Positions 1-8,149 of a DNA stretch of 64,000 nt are shown in pieces. The notes beneath the pieces were generated by a model. That model saw nothing but the letters and a program-made list of their open reading frames with translations. It did no database searches and was not told the origin of the DNA. Source of the stretch: Bordetella bronchialis (GTDB lineage Bacteria; Pseudomonadota; Gammaproteobacteria; Burkholderiales; Burkholderiaceae_B); NCBI RefSeq assembly GCF_001676705.1, contig NZ_CP016170.1:2790001-2854000 (forward strand), in the 5' to 3' direction. The position numbers and the translations under genes were made by a program. The first letter of the stretch is position 1, and each line of letters begins with the position of its first letter.

Positions 1-1164
1 ATCATCCTGGCCGACCAGCTGGGCCGGTCCATCGGCGACATGTACCGCGCGGCCATGGTGCCGGGCTTCGTGCTGGCGGGGCTGTACGTGGTGTACGTGG
101 CCATCATGTGCGTGATCAAGCCGGCCTCGGCGCCGGCGCTGCCCGAGGAGGCGCGGCGCTTTCGCGAGGCCAACGGCACGCGCGGGGGCCGCTCGCTGCT
201 GGTGCTGATGGCCATCTCCGTGGCGGTGGCCTGGGCGCTGGGCCAGTGGATGGAGAACGACACGGCGCCGGCCGACGAGCGCATCGTGCTCAGCCTGCTG
301 CTGTGGGGGCTGACGGCCTTCGTGATCGCCATCGTCAACAAGGTGCTGCGCCTGGGGCTGTTGTCGGCGCTGGCCGAGCGGGTCACCTTCGTGATGATCC
401 CGCCGCTGTTCCTGATCTTCCTGGTGCTGGGCACGATCTTCATCGGCGTGGCCACGCCCACCGAGGGCGGGGCGATGGGCGCGGTCGGGGCGATCGCCAT
501 GGCGGTGGCGCGCAAGCGGCTGACGCTGAACCTGCTCAAGCAGGCGATGGACACGACCACCAAGCTGTCGTGCTTCGTGGTGTTCATCCTGGTGGGCTCC
601 ACGGTGTTCGGCCTGACCTTCCGCGGCGTGAACGGCGACCTGTGGGTGGAGCACCTGCTGACCGGCCTGCCGGGCGGGCAGTGGGGCTTTCTGATCGTGG
701 TCAGCGTGCTGACCTTCGTGCTGGCGTTTTTCCTGGACTTCTTCGAGCTGGCCTTCATCATCGTGCCGCTGCTCGGGCCGGTGGCCGACAAGATGGGCAT
801 AGACCTGATCTGGTTCGGGGTGATCCTGGCGGTGAACATGCAGACCTCGTTCATGCATCCGCCCTTCGGCTTTGCCTTGTTCTACCTGCGCTCGGTCGCG
901 CCCAAGGATCCGTACCGCGACAAGGTGACCGGGCGCACGATCGCGCCGGTGACCACCGGGCAGATCTATTGGGGCTCGGTGCCGTTCATCGTCATCCAGC
1001 TGCTGATGGTGGCCGCGGTGATGCTGATGCCCGCCATGGTGATGCACTACAAGGGCGACCAGTCCCAGGTCGATCCGGCGTCCGTGAAGATAGACGTGCA
1101 GGGCGGCTACGGCGGCAGCGTCTACGGCGGCGGCCAGGACGATGCCGGAGCGGTTTTCAAATAA
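1..1164 (+). CDS. dctM: TRAP transporter large permease subunit DctM (5' truncated by window edge)
   Basis: This is the large membrane subunit of a tripartite ATP-independent periplasmic (TRAP) transporter, which takes up organic acids using an ion gradient together with a periplasmic receptor. The frame is open from base 1, so the true start lies upstream; the first Met inside is at 40. Several hydrophobic helices are visible, with family-typical stretches such as VATPTEGGAMGAVGA and a C-terminal block of DFFELAFIIVPLLGPVA followed by MHPPFGFALFYLRSVAP, which is the DctM signature region. The last 25 residues form a Gly-rich polar tail after the final helix, which is unusual but common in large DctM variants. 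The small subunit and receptor genes would be expected upstream, outside the window. The substrate cannot be told from this subunit. Confidence 0.93.
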   Translation: MILADQLGRSIGDMYRAAMVPGFVLAGLYVVYVAIMCVIKPASAPALPEEARRFREANGTRGGRSLLVLMAISVAVAWALGQWMENDTAPADERIVLSLLLWGLTAFVIAIVNKVLRLGLLSALAERVTFVMIPPLFLIFLVLGTIFIGVATPTEGGAMGAVGAIAMAVARKRLTLNLLKQAMDTTTKLSCFVVFILVGSTVFGLTFRGVNGDLWVEHLLTGLPGGQWGFLIVVSVLTFVLAFFLDFFELAFIIVPLLGPVADKMGIDLIWFGVILAVNMQTSFMHPPFGFALFYLRSVAPKDPYRDKVTGRTIAPVTTGQIYWGSVPFIVIQLLMVAAVMLMPAMVMHYKGDQSQVDPASVKIDVQGGYGGSVYGGGQDDAGAVFK

Positions 1165-1260
1165 TCGTTCGACGCCTGTGGCGCGGTCCCGCCCGCCGCC
1201 GCGCGCGCGGCAGGCCGCTGCACTACTATTGCCCCGGTTTTTCCGCTGGGGGATAGGGGT

Positions 1261-2169
1261 ATGGCGATGTCGCCGTGGATCGCGTTGTTTCTTGCCGTGC
1301 CGGCCATCTGGGCGCCGGCGACGCGGCGGCTGGGCGCGGGCCTGCTGCTGGCGGCCCTGGGACTGGCCTATGCCGGGGGCCTGCTGGGTCCGGCGGCGCT
1401 GCCGGCGTTCGCCGCCCTGGCTGCCGCCGCATGGGCGGTGGCGCCGCCCCGGCCGTATGCCTGCCGGGTGGCCGGCCATGTGCTGTTCGTCGCGCTGGCG
1501 CTGGGCCTGAGCCTGCATTGGCTGCCCGGCTTCCATAACCCGCGGGTCATCGGCCCCGAAAGGCTGGCGCCGGACGCCGTGCCCTTCACCATGTACCTCA
1601 ATCTGGACAAGCCGCTGACGGGCTTCTGGCTGATCCTGGCCCTGCCATGGGTCCAGGCGGCGCAGCCGGCGGGCAGGGCGGCGCGCGCCGCCATCGCCGC
1701 CTGGCTCGCGACCACCGCCTGCTGCCTCGTGCCGGCCTTCGGGCTGGGGCTGACGGGCTGGGCGCCCAAATGGCCGGACCAGGCCCTGCTGTGGGCGGTC
1801 AATAACCTGCTGCTGGTCTGCTTCGCGGAAGAGGCCTTGTTCCGCGGCTACGTGCAAGGCGGGCTGACGCGCCTGCTGGGCGCGCGCGCCGGGCAGGGCG
1901 GCCTGCCGCTGGCGGTGGCGGCGCTATTGTTCGGCGCGGCCCATGCCGCCGGGGGCTGGCCATGGGTGCTGCTTGCCAGCATGGCCGGCGTGGGCTATGG
2001 CCTGGCGTATCGCCACGGCGGGCTTTATGCCGCGATCCTCGCGCATTTCGGACTGAACGCCGCGCATTTCTTTCTTTTCACTTATCCCATGCGTGACATC
2101 GCCGGACTTGGGGCGGACCGGGCGTGGATGGACGGCCTAAATTACTTTATCGGCTTTGCTTATAACTAA
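1261..2169 (+). CDS. CPBP-family intramembrane metalloprotease (Abi/CAAX-like)
   Basis: A 302-residue polytopic membrane protein of the CPBP (CAAX protease and bacteriocin-processing) family. The three family motifs are present: EExxxR as E190-E191-...-R195 in EEALFRGY, the second-motif His228 in FGAAH, and H262/N266 in HFGLNAAHF. These residues are the predicted metal and water ligands in the membrane-embedded active site. The N-terminal half is a run of Ala/Leu-rich helices. A weak GGGGA-type ribosome site precedes the ATG. The gene sits alone between the TRAP gene and the molybdoenzyme operon, so context gives no substrate. Bacterial members act in peptide processing, bacteriocin immunity or anchoring; which applies here is unknown. 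Confidence 0.85.
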   Translation: MAMSPWIALFLAVPAIWAPATRRLGAGLLLAALGLAYAGGLLGPAALPAFAALAAAAWAVAPPRPYACRVAGHVLFVALALGLSLHWLPGFHNPRVIGPERLAPDAVPFTMYLNLDKPLTGFWLILALPWVQAAQPAGRAARAAIAAWLATTACCLVPAFGLGLTGWAPKWPDQALLWAVNNLLLVCFAEEALFRGYVQGGLTRLLGARAGQGGLPLAVAALLFGAAHAAGGWPWVLLASMAGVGYGLAYRHGGLYAAILAHFGLNAAHFFLFTYPMRDIAGLGADRAWMDGLNYFIGFAYN

Positions 2170-2274
2170 AATACGAAATCACAATTTTTCTCCCCATGCG
2201 CGCCTCCGTATGATCGGTCCCGCACCGCCGCCAGCCGGCGAGGGGCGTACGCCGGACCGCACACGGGAGTCAGC

Positions 2275-5199
2275 ATGGAACACGGGCATCGCACGCAGCG
2301 CGAGAATCTGGAGGTCAAGACCACCACCTGCTACATGTGCGCCTGTCGCTGCGGCATACGGGTCCATCTGCGCGACGGCGAGGTCCGCTACATCGACGGC
2401 AACCCCGAACATCCCCTGAACCAGGGGGTGATCTGCGCCAAGGGTTCCTCCGGCATCATGAAGCAGTACTCGCCGGCGCGCCTGACGCGGCCGCTGCGGC
2501 GCAAGCCGGGATCCGAACGGGGCACGGCGGAGTTCGAACCCATCTCCTGGGACGAGGCCCTGTCGGTGCTGGAGAAGCGCCTGGCCCACCTGCGCGCCAC
2601 CGATCCGCGCCAGTTCGCCCTGTTCACGGGACGCGACCAGATGCAGGCCTTGACGGGACTGTTCGCCAAGCAGTTCGGCACGCCCAATTACGCCGCCCAC
2701 GGCGGATTCTGTTCGGCCAATATGGCGGCCGGCATGATCTACACGATAGGCGGGTCTTTCTGGGAGTTCGGCGGCCCCGACCTGGAGCGCGCCCGCCTGT
2801 TCCTGATGATAGGCACGGCCGAGGACCATCATTCCAATCCGCTGAAGATCGCCATATCGAAATTCAAGCGGGCCGGCGGCCGCTTTATCGCGATCAACCC
2901 GGTCCGTACCGGCTACGCGGCGGTGGCCGACGAATGGATACCCATCCGGCCGGGCACCGACGGCGCGTTGTTCCTGGCGCTGATCCACGAATTGATCGCC
3001 CGGGACGCCTACGACCACGAGTTCGTCTCGCGCTATACCAATGCCGGCGAGCTGATAGACCTGCGCGAGGACAGCGACACTTACGGGCTTTTCGTGCGCG
3101 ACGCGTCCAGTCCCGAAGTCAACGCGCTGTTCCCGCAGAACCGCATGTGGTGGGACAAGCGCGGCAACCGCCCGGTGGTCAACCACGCGGCCGATGCGGA
3201 ACCGGCGCTGGACGGCGAGTATGTGCTGGACGACGGCACGCCGGTCACGCCGTCCTTTACGCGGCTGCGCGAACGCGTGCAATCCTGTACGCCGGAATGG
3301 GCGGCCGGAATCACCGGCATTCCGGCGGAGACCATACGCCGCCTGGCGGGCGAGCTGATACAGGTCATGCGCGAGCAGCAGGTGACGCTGCCGATCCGCT
3401 GGACCGATGCCTGGGGCGTCACGCACGAGTCCGTGCGGGGCGCGCCCATCGCCTTCCATGCCATGCGCGGCCTGGCGGCGCATTCCAACGGGTTCCAGAG
3501 CATCCGGGCGCTCTCCATCCTGATGACCTTGCTGGGCACCATCGATACCCCGGGCGGCTTCCGGCACAAGGCGCCGTATCCGCGTGCCGTCCCGCCCTCG
3601 GCCAAGCCGCCCAACAAGGCCAGCGACGTGCAGCCGAATACGCCCCTGCCCAGCGGCCCGCTGGGCTGGCCCGCCGCGCCGGAGGACCTGTTCATCGACG
3701 AGCAGGGCGGTCCGGTACGCATCGACAAGGCGTTTTCCTGGGAATATCCCCTGGCGGTGCACGGCCTGATGCACAGCGTCATCACCAATGCCTGGCGCGG
3801 CGATCCGTACCCCATCGACACGCTGTTGATCTTCATGGCCAACATGGCGTGGAATTCGTCGATGAACACGGTGGAAACGCGGCGCATGCTGACCGATAAG
3901 CGCGAGGACGGGGAATACAAGATTCCCTTCCTGGTGGTCTGCGATGCGTTCCAGTCCGAGATGACGGCCTTCGCGGACCTGATCCTGCCCGACACCACCT
4001 ACCTGGAACGGCATGACGCCATGTCCATGCTGGATCGCCCGATTTCTGAGTTCGACGGGCCGGTGGATTCGGTGCGCATCCCCGTGGTGCCGCCCACCGG
4101 CGAATGCCGCCCCTTCCAGGACGTGCTGATCGAGCTGGCCGGCCGGCTCGGTTTCCCGGCGTTCACGCGGCCGGACGGCGGACGCAAGTTCAGCGGCTAC
4201 CAGGACTTCATCGTCAATTTCCAGACCGCGCCGGATTCCGGCGTGGGCTTCTTGATCGGCTGGCGCGGCAAGGATGGCGACAAGGCGCTGGTGGGCGAGC
4301 CCAACCCGCGCCAGTGGGAGCAGTATGCCCAGAACAACTGCCACTACCACTATGTGCTGCCGGAAGACATGCAGTACATGCGCAACTGCAACGGCCCCTA
4401 CCTGAAGTGGTCGGTGGAAACCGGCATGCGCAAGTTCGGCACGCCCATCGTCATCCAGCTGTATTCCGAGGTCATGCAGAAATTCCGCCTGGCCGCCCAG
4501 GGCAGGACGGCAGGGCGGCAGCCGCCTGACCATCTGCGCGCGCGGGTCGAGCGCTATTTCGATCCCGTGCCGTTCTGGTACGAACCCATCGAGCGCGGCG
4601 TGACCGACACCCAGGCCTTCCCGCTGGCTGCCGTGACGCAGCGGCCCATGGCCATGTACCACTCCTGGGACTCGCAGAATGCCTGGCTGCGGCAGATCCA
4701 TGGCGAAAACTACCTGATGGTGAATCCGCGTACCGCCGGGGAGCAGGGCATCGCCGACGGCGGCTGGATCTACGTCGAGTCGCCCTGGGGCAAGGTGCGC
4801 TGCATGGCCCGCTACAGCGAGGCCGTGGAACCCGGCACAGTGTGGACCTGGAACGCCATCGGCAAGGCCGCCGGCGCCTGGAACCTGGGGCCGGACGCGA
4901 ACGAGTCGCGCCGCGGTTTCCTGCTGAACCACCTGATCACCGACGAACTGCCGGGCGGCACCGACGGCGTGCCGGGCAGGGTGTCGAATTCGGATCCCAT
5001 CACGGGACAGGCCGGCTGGTACGACCTGCGCGTGCGCATCTATCCGGCCGAGGCCGATGCCGACTTCACGCTGCCGCAGTTCGCGCCCATGAAACCGCTG
5101 CCCGGGTCGCTGAATATCGTGACCCGCCTGGTGCAGACCTATTTCGCCGGCAAGGGCGAATTCCTGGGCCGCCTGCGCCGCGCGGCGTCCAACAAGTAA
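2275..5199 (+). CDS. Molybdopterin oxidoreductase catalytic subunit, SoeA-like (probable cytoplasmic sulfite dehydrogenase)
   Basis: A 974-residue catalytic subunit of the DMSO-reductase family, expected to hold a bis-MGD molybdenum cofactor and one [4Fe-4S] cluster. The N-terminal cluster motif is C19-x2-C22-x3-C26-x27-C54 (CYMCACRCG ... GVICAKG). Cys146 in HGGFCSAN is the likely molybdenum ligand, as in the PsrA/PhsA/Soe-type enzymes. The C-terminal MopB-binding domain includes NPRTAGEQGIADGGWIYVES. There is no twin-arginine signal peptide, so the enzyme should stay in the cytoplasm, unlike DmsA or PhsA. It is followed 10 bp later by a four-cluster ferredoxin and then a DmsC/NrfD-like membrane subunit, which is the SoeABC arrangement (sulfite oxidation to sulfate with electrons to quinone). 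The molybdoenzyme class is certain; the substrate is inferred. Confidence 0.9.
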   Translation: MEHGHRTQRENLEVKTTTCYMCACRCGIRVHLRDGEVRYIDGNPEHPLNQGVICAKGSSGIMKQYSPARLTRPLRRKPGSERGTAEFEPISWDEALSVLEKRLAHLRATDPRQFALFTGRDQMQALTGLFAKQFGTPNYAAHGGFCSANMAAGMIYTIGGSFWEFGGPDLERARLFLMIGTAEDHHSNPLKIAISKFKRAGGRFIAINPVRTGYAAVADEWIPIRPGTDGALFLALIHELIARDAYDHEFVSRYTNAGELIDLREDSDTYGLFVRDASSPEVNALFPQNRMWWDKRGNRPVVNHAADAEPALDGEYVLDDGTPVTPSFTRLRERVQSCTPEWAAGITGIPAETIRRLAGELIQVMREQQVTLPIRWTDAWGVTHESVRGAPIAFHAMRGLAAHSNGFQSIRALSILMTLLGTIDTPGGFRHKAPYPRAVPPSAKPPNKASDVQPNTPLPSGPLGWPAAPEDLFIDEQGGPVRIDKAFSWEYPLAVHGLMHSVITNAWRGDPYPIDTLLIFMANMAWNSSMNTVETRRMLTDKREDGEYKIPFLVVCDAFQSEMTAFADLILPDTTYLERHDAMSMLDRPISEFDGPVDSVRIPVVPPTGECRPFQDVLIELAGRLGFPAFTRPDGGRKFSGYQDFIVNFQTAPDSGVGFLIGWRGKDGDKALVGEPNPRQWEQYAQNNCHYHYVLPEDMQYMRNCNGPYLKWSVETGMRKFGTPIVIQLYSEVMQKFRLAAQGRTAGRQPPDHLRARVERYFDPVPFWYEPIERGVTDTQAFPLAAVTQRPMAMYHSWDSQNAWLRQIHGENYLMVNPRTAGEQGIADGGWIYVESPWGKVRCMARYSEAVEPGTVWTWNAIGKAAGAWNLGPDANESRRGFLLNHLITDELPGGTDGVPGRVSNSDPITGQAGWYDLRVRIYPAEADADFTLPQFAPMKPLPGSLNIVTRLVQTYFAGKGEFLGRLRRAASNK

Positions 5200-5209
5200 G
5201 GAAAACGAC

Positions 5210-5953
5210 ATGACGCAGATGGCACTGGTGATCGATCTGAACGTTTGCGTGGGCTGCCACGCCTGCGTGACCAGCTGCAAGGAATGGAACACCTCCGGCG
5301 AAGCCGGCAGCCTGGCGGACGAGCGCGCCTACGATGCCGACCCCAGCGGCAACTTCTTCAACCGCGTGCAGACCTACGAGGCCGGCGAATTCCCGCTGAC
5401 GGAGACCATCCATTTCCCCAAGTCCTGCCTGCACTGCGAGGATCCTCCTTGCGTGCCGGTCTGCCCGACCGGGGCCAGCTACAAGCGCGAGGCCGACGGC
5501 CTGGTACTGGTGGATTACGACAAGTGCATAGGCTGCAATTACTGCGCATGGGCCTGTCCGTACGGTGCGCGCGAACTCGATCCGCAGCGCAAGGAAATGA
5601 CCAAGTGCACCTTGTGCTCGGACCGGATCCACAACGAAGCGCTGCCCGAGCGTGACCGCAAGCCGGCCTGCGTGCTGGCCTGTCCGACCTCCGCGCGGCT
5701 GTTCGGCGATATCCACGACCCGGAATCGGAAGTCTCGCAGGCGATCCGGGATCGCGGCGGCTACCAACTGATGCCGGAGTGGGGCACCCGGCCCGCGAAT
5801 CACTATCTGCCGCGCCGCAAGACCGAGGCGCAGGGCTGCGGCTCGGCGGCCTGTTCCTGCGGCTCGGCGCAGGCTTCCGCCGCGCCCGCGGATATCGAAG
5901 CGCAACTGGACCGTGGCCAGCTGGACCTGGCGGCCGTCGCGTCGTCCCACTGA
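5210..5953 (+). CDS. Four-cluster ferredoxin subunit of molybdoenzyme, SoeB/DmsB-like
   Basis: A 247-residue electron-transfer subunit with sixteen cysteines arranged for four [4Fe-4S] clusters: C13-x2-C16-x2-C19-x3-C23 near the N terminus, CLHCEDPPCVPVC, CIGCNYCAWAC, and the KCTLCSDR plus CVLACPT pair. This is the DmsB/PsrB/SoeB family. It should carry electrons between the molybdenum subunit encoded 10 bp upstream and the membrane subunit downstream. The C-terminal tail has an extra small Cys-rich stretch (GCGSAACSCGSAQ) outside the conserved clusters, whose role is unknown. The start is fixed by an AAGGA ribosome site at 5200-5204 and by the immediate N-terminal MALVIDLNVCVGC that begins the fold. 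No signal peptide, consistent with a cytoplasmic enzyme. Confidence 0.93.
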   Translation: MTQMALVIDLNVCVGCHACVTSCKEWNTSGEAGSLADERAYDADPSGNFFNRVQTYEAGEFPLTETIHFPKSCLHCEDPPCVPVCPTGASYKREADGLVLVDYDKCIGCNYCAWACPYGARELDPQRKEMTKCTLCSDRIHNEALPERDRKPACVLACPTSARLFGDIHDPESEVSQAIRDRGGYQLMPEWGTRPANHYLPRRKTEAQGCGSAACSCGSAQASAAPADIEAQLDRGQLDLAAVASSH

Positions 5954-5963
5954 GGAGGCACAC

Positions 5964-6905
5964 ATGCGACCCCCATTCTCGGTCGTTTTCCTGACCACGC
6001 TTTGCGGCGCCGCGCAAGGGCTGCTGATCGCCCTGGTGGGCATGGAGATCGGCGCGTCCGCCGGCACGCTGGCGATGCCGCCGCAAGCGTTCTTCGTCGC
6101 CGGAGCGGGCGTCTCCGTCGTCCTGGGCGCGCTGGGCCTGCTGGCCTCGTTCTTCCACCTGGGACACCCGGAACGCGCCTGGCGCGCCATTGCCATGTGG
6201 CGCACGTCCTGGCTGTCGCGCGAATGCCTGGCCGTGCCGGCCTTCCTGGCGCTGACCTTCCTGTATGGGCTGGCCCACGTGCTGGGGTGGCCCCACACGC
6301 TGGCCATCGGCGTCGTGGCCGCCTGCGCGGCCGCGGTGCTGTTCCTGTGCACCGCCATGATCTATGCCTGCCTGCGCTTCCTGCAGGAGTGGGCCAGCCC
6401 CTTCACGCTGGTGAACTTCGTGCTGCTGGGCTGTGCCTCCGGCTTCACGCTGGCGACGCTGGTCGCCGCCGCCTGCGATCCGCCGCTGGTCCGGGTGCTG
6501 GGCCCGTGCGCCTGCATCCTGATCGCCGCCGGCTGCATGTCGCGCATGGCCTCGCTGGCGCGCAACGCGCGCCTGTACCCCAAATCCACCCTGCAAAGCG
6601 CCACGGGCATCCGCGCCGACAAGGTGGTGCAGAAGTCGCAGGGCTTTACGTCCAGCTCCTTCAATATGCGCGAGTTCTTCCACGGCAAGAGCCCGGCGAT
6701 GCTGGCCACCGTGAAGACCGGCTTCGTGCTGGGCGCCTTCGTCGTGCCCTTCATCCTGGTGATGTTCGGGTCCTCGCTGGCGGCCCCCGTCGCCATCCTG
6801 GCCGCGGCCTTCGTCATCCAGTATCTGGGGCTGCTGGCCGAGCGCTGGTTTTTCTTCGCGGAGGCCCGGCACCCGCAGAATCTCTATTACCAGCGGGCCG
6901 CCTGA
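5964..6905 (+). CDS. DmsC/SoeC-type membrane anchor subunit
   Basis: A 313-residue hydrophobic protein of the DmsC family with about eight membrane helices, expected to anchor the molybdoenzyme and exchange electrons with the quinone pool. The start at 5964 is chosen because a strong GAGGAGG site (5952-5958) overlaps the stop of the ferredoxin gene; an in-frame ATG at 5913 would lie inside that gene and lacks a site. Family features include FHLGHPERAWRAI after the second helix, and the segment SSSFNMREFFHGK between helices. It forms an operon with the two preceding genes. The substrate specificity depends on the catalytic subunit, not on this one. Confidence 0.9.
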   Translation: MRPPFSVVFLTTLCGAAQGLLIALVGMEIGASAGTLAMPPQAFFVAGAGVSVVLGALGLLASFFHLGHPERAWRAIAMWRTSWLSRECLAVPAFLALTFLYGLAHVLGWPHTLAIGVVAACAAAVLFLCTAMIYACLRFLQEWASPFTLVNFVLLGCASGFTLATLVAAACDPPLVRVLGPCACILIAAGCMSRMASLARNARLYPKSTLQSATGIRADKVVQKSQGFTSSSFNMREFFHGKSPAMLATVKTGFVLGAFVVPFILVMFGSSLAAPVAILAAAFVIQYLGLLAERWFFFAEARHPQNLYYQRAA

Positions 6906-6907
6906 GT

Positions 6908-6945
6908 CCTGCATCCGGCGGCGTGCCGGCGCCTGCATCCGGCGG
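6908..6945. repeat. 14-bp direct repeat pair downstream of the molybdoenzyme operon
   Basis: CCTGCATCCGGCGG occurs at 6908-6921 and again, unchanged, at 6932-6945. It begins three bases after the stop codon of the membrane-anchor gene. No function is evident; it may be a small slipped-strand duplication. Confidence 0.6.
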
Positions 6946-6994
6946 GCGGTACGCGGCCGGCATCGTCCGCCGGCGCTCGGCGCTTCGGCAGGCC

Positions 6995-7016
6995 GCATGC
7001 CCCCGCGCGGGCATGC
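6995..7016 (+). terminator. Terminator-like stem-loop
   Basis: GCATGCCC (6995-7002) and GGGCATGC (7009-7016) form a perfect 8-bp stem with a 6-base loop, between the molybdoenzyme operon and the next gene. There is no clear T-run after it, so it may be a weak or Rho-assisted terminator or simply a GC-rich palindrome. Confidence 0.35.
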
Positions 7017-7080
7017 CTGTCCTTGCTCCACAGGGTGTATAACGGGTCGTTGTGCGGACTCGTTCAGCCAGGAGGGCCAT

Positions 7081-8040
7081 ATGAGCCGGATGCAAGCCTA
7101 TCGTATCCACCGCTTCGGCGGTCCCGAGGTGTTGCAGGAAGAATGGGTGGACGTGCCCGAGCCGGCACCCGACGAAGGGCTGATACGCGTGCTGGCCGCC
7201 AGCCTGAACCCCGTGGACTTCAAGACGCGCGAGGGCAAATACCCCCTGGTCCGCGCGGACCGCCTGCCTTACACGCTGGGCCGCGACTGCGCCGGCGTGC
7301 TGGAGGAAACCCGGCAGCGGCTGCCCGGTATCGAGCCCGGCGATGCCGTGTACGCCTTCGTGGGACAGGGGCAGGGCGCCTACGCGCAGTACGCCGCGGT
7401 GCCGCTGGCGGGCATCGCGCGCAAGCCGCTATCGCTGGATTTCGCCACGGCCTCGGCAGTGCCCCTGGCGGGCCTGACCGCGTGGCAAGGCATCTTCGAT
7501 CATGGCGCGCTGAAGGCGGGCCAGCGCCTGCTCATCCATGGCGCGGCGGGCGGCGTGGGCCATCTGGCGCTGCAATTCGCCAAGGCCAAGGGCGCGGAGG
7601 TCATCGTCACGGCATCGGCCGATGCCGCCGCCTTCCTCCGCGGCCTGGGCGCGGATCACGTGATCGACTACCGGTCGCAGGACTTCGTCCAGGCGGTGCG
7701 CGACGTCGACGTGGTGTTCGACCTGATCGGCGGCGAAACGCAGGAGCACTCCTGGGACGTGCTGAAGGAAGGCGGCGTGCTGGTCTCGACACTGAACGAG
7801 CCGTCGCAGGAAATGGCCAGGCGGAAAAACGCGCGCGCGGCGCGCTACACCGCCAGGCCGGACGGGCAGCAACTGGCCCGCATCGCCGACCTGATCGACC
7901 GGGGCAGGGTACGTGTCCATATCAGCCGGGTGCTGGCCTTCGCCGAAATGGAACGCGCGCAGCGGCTGCTGAGCGAGGGGCATATCCGCGGCAAGCTGGT
8001 GGTATCGCTGGCGCCGCCGGTGGATGGCGCCGCGTCATAG
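7081..8040 (+). CDS. Zinc-independent NADP-dependent quinone oxidoreductase-like protein
   Basis: A 319-residue medium-chain dehydrogenase/reductase of the quinone oxidoreductase (QOR) branch. The N-terminal GroES-like fold begins MSRMQAYRIHRFGGPEVL, and the Rossmann fold carries the nucleotide-binding motif HGAAGGVGHLALQ near residue 160. There is no cluster of zinc-binding cysteines, which fits NAD(P)H-dependent reduction of quinones or enones. The start at 7081 is preferred to an in-frame ATG at 6997 because an AGGAGG ribosome site lies at 7070-7075 and the longer form adds a tail without homologous character. It stands alone, with the exported lyase-like gene about 110 bp downstream. The substrate is unknown. 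Confidence 0.88.
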   Translation: MSRMQAYRIHRFGGPEVLQEEWVDVPEPAPDEGLIRVLAASLNPVDFKTREGKYPLVRADRLPYTLGRDCAGVLEETRQRLPGIEPGDAVYAFVGQGQGAYAQYAAVPLAGIARKPLSLDFATASAVPLAGLTAWQGIFDHGALKAGQRLLIHGAAGGVGHLALQFAKAKGAEVIVTASADAAAFLRGLGADHVIDYRSQDFVQAVRDVDVVFDLIGGETQEHSWDVLKEGGVLVSTLNEPSQEMARRKNARAARYTARPDGQQLARIADLIDRGRVRVHISRVLAFAEMERAQRLLSEGHIRGKLVVSLAPPVDGAAS

Positions 8041-8149
8041 CGCGCGCGTCCTTGTTGTTCTCGATCGGCCCGGGCGACAACGGTATCATCCTGCTTTTCC
8101 GGGCCTGGCGCGCCGCGCGGCCCGATGGATGCACAGCAAGGATACCGTC

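Noticed and set aside
2179..5292. A 1037-codon open frame on the minus strand.
   Set aside because: It is antisense to the molybdoenzyme subunit, which has complete cofactor motifs. The frame is open because of high GC third-position bias, and its product has no domain pattern.
5066..7031. Two long minus-strand frames over the ferredoxin and membrane-anchor genes.
   Set aside because: They are shadows of genes with clear cysteine clusters and helices; no ribosome sites or domains.
7081..8040. Classical zinc alcohol dehydrogenase.
   Set aside because: The zinc-ligand cysteines and the GHE signature are missing; it belongs to the zinc-independent quinone oxidoreductase branch.
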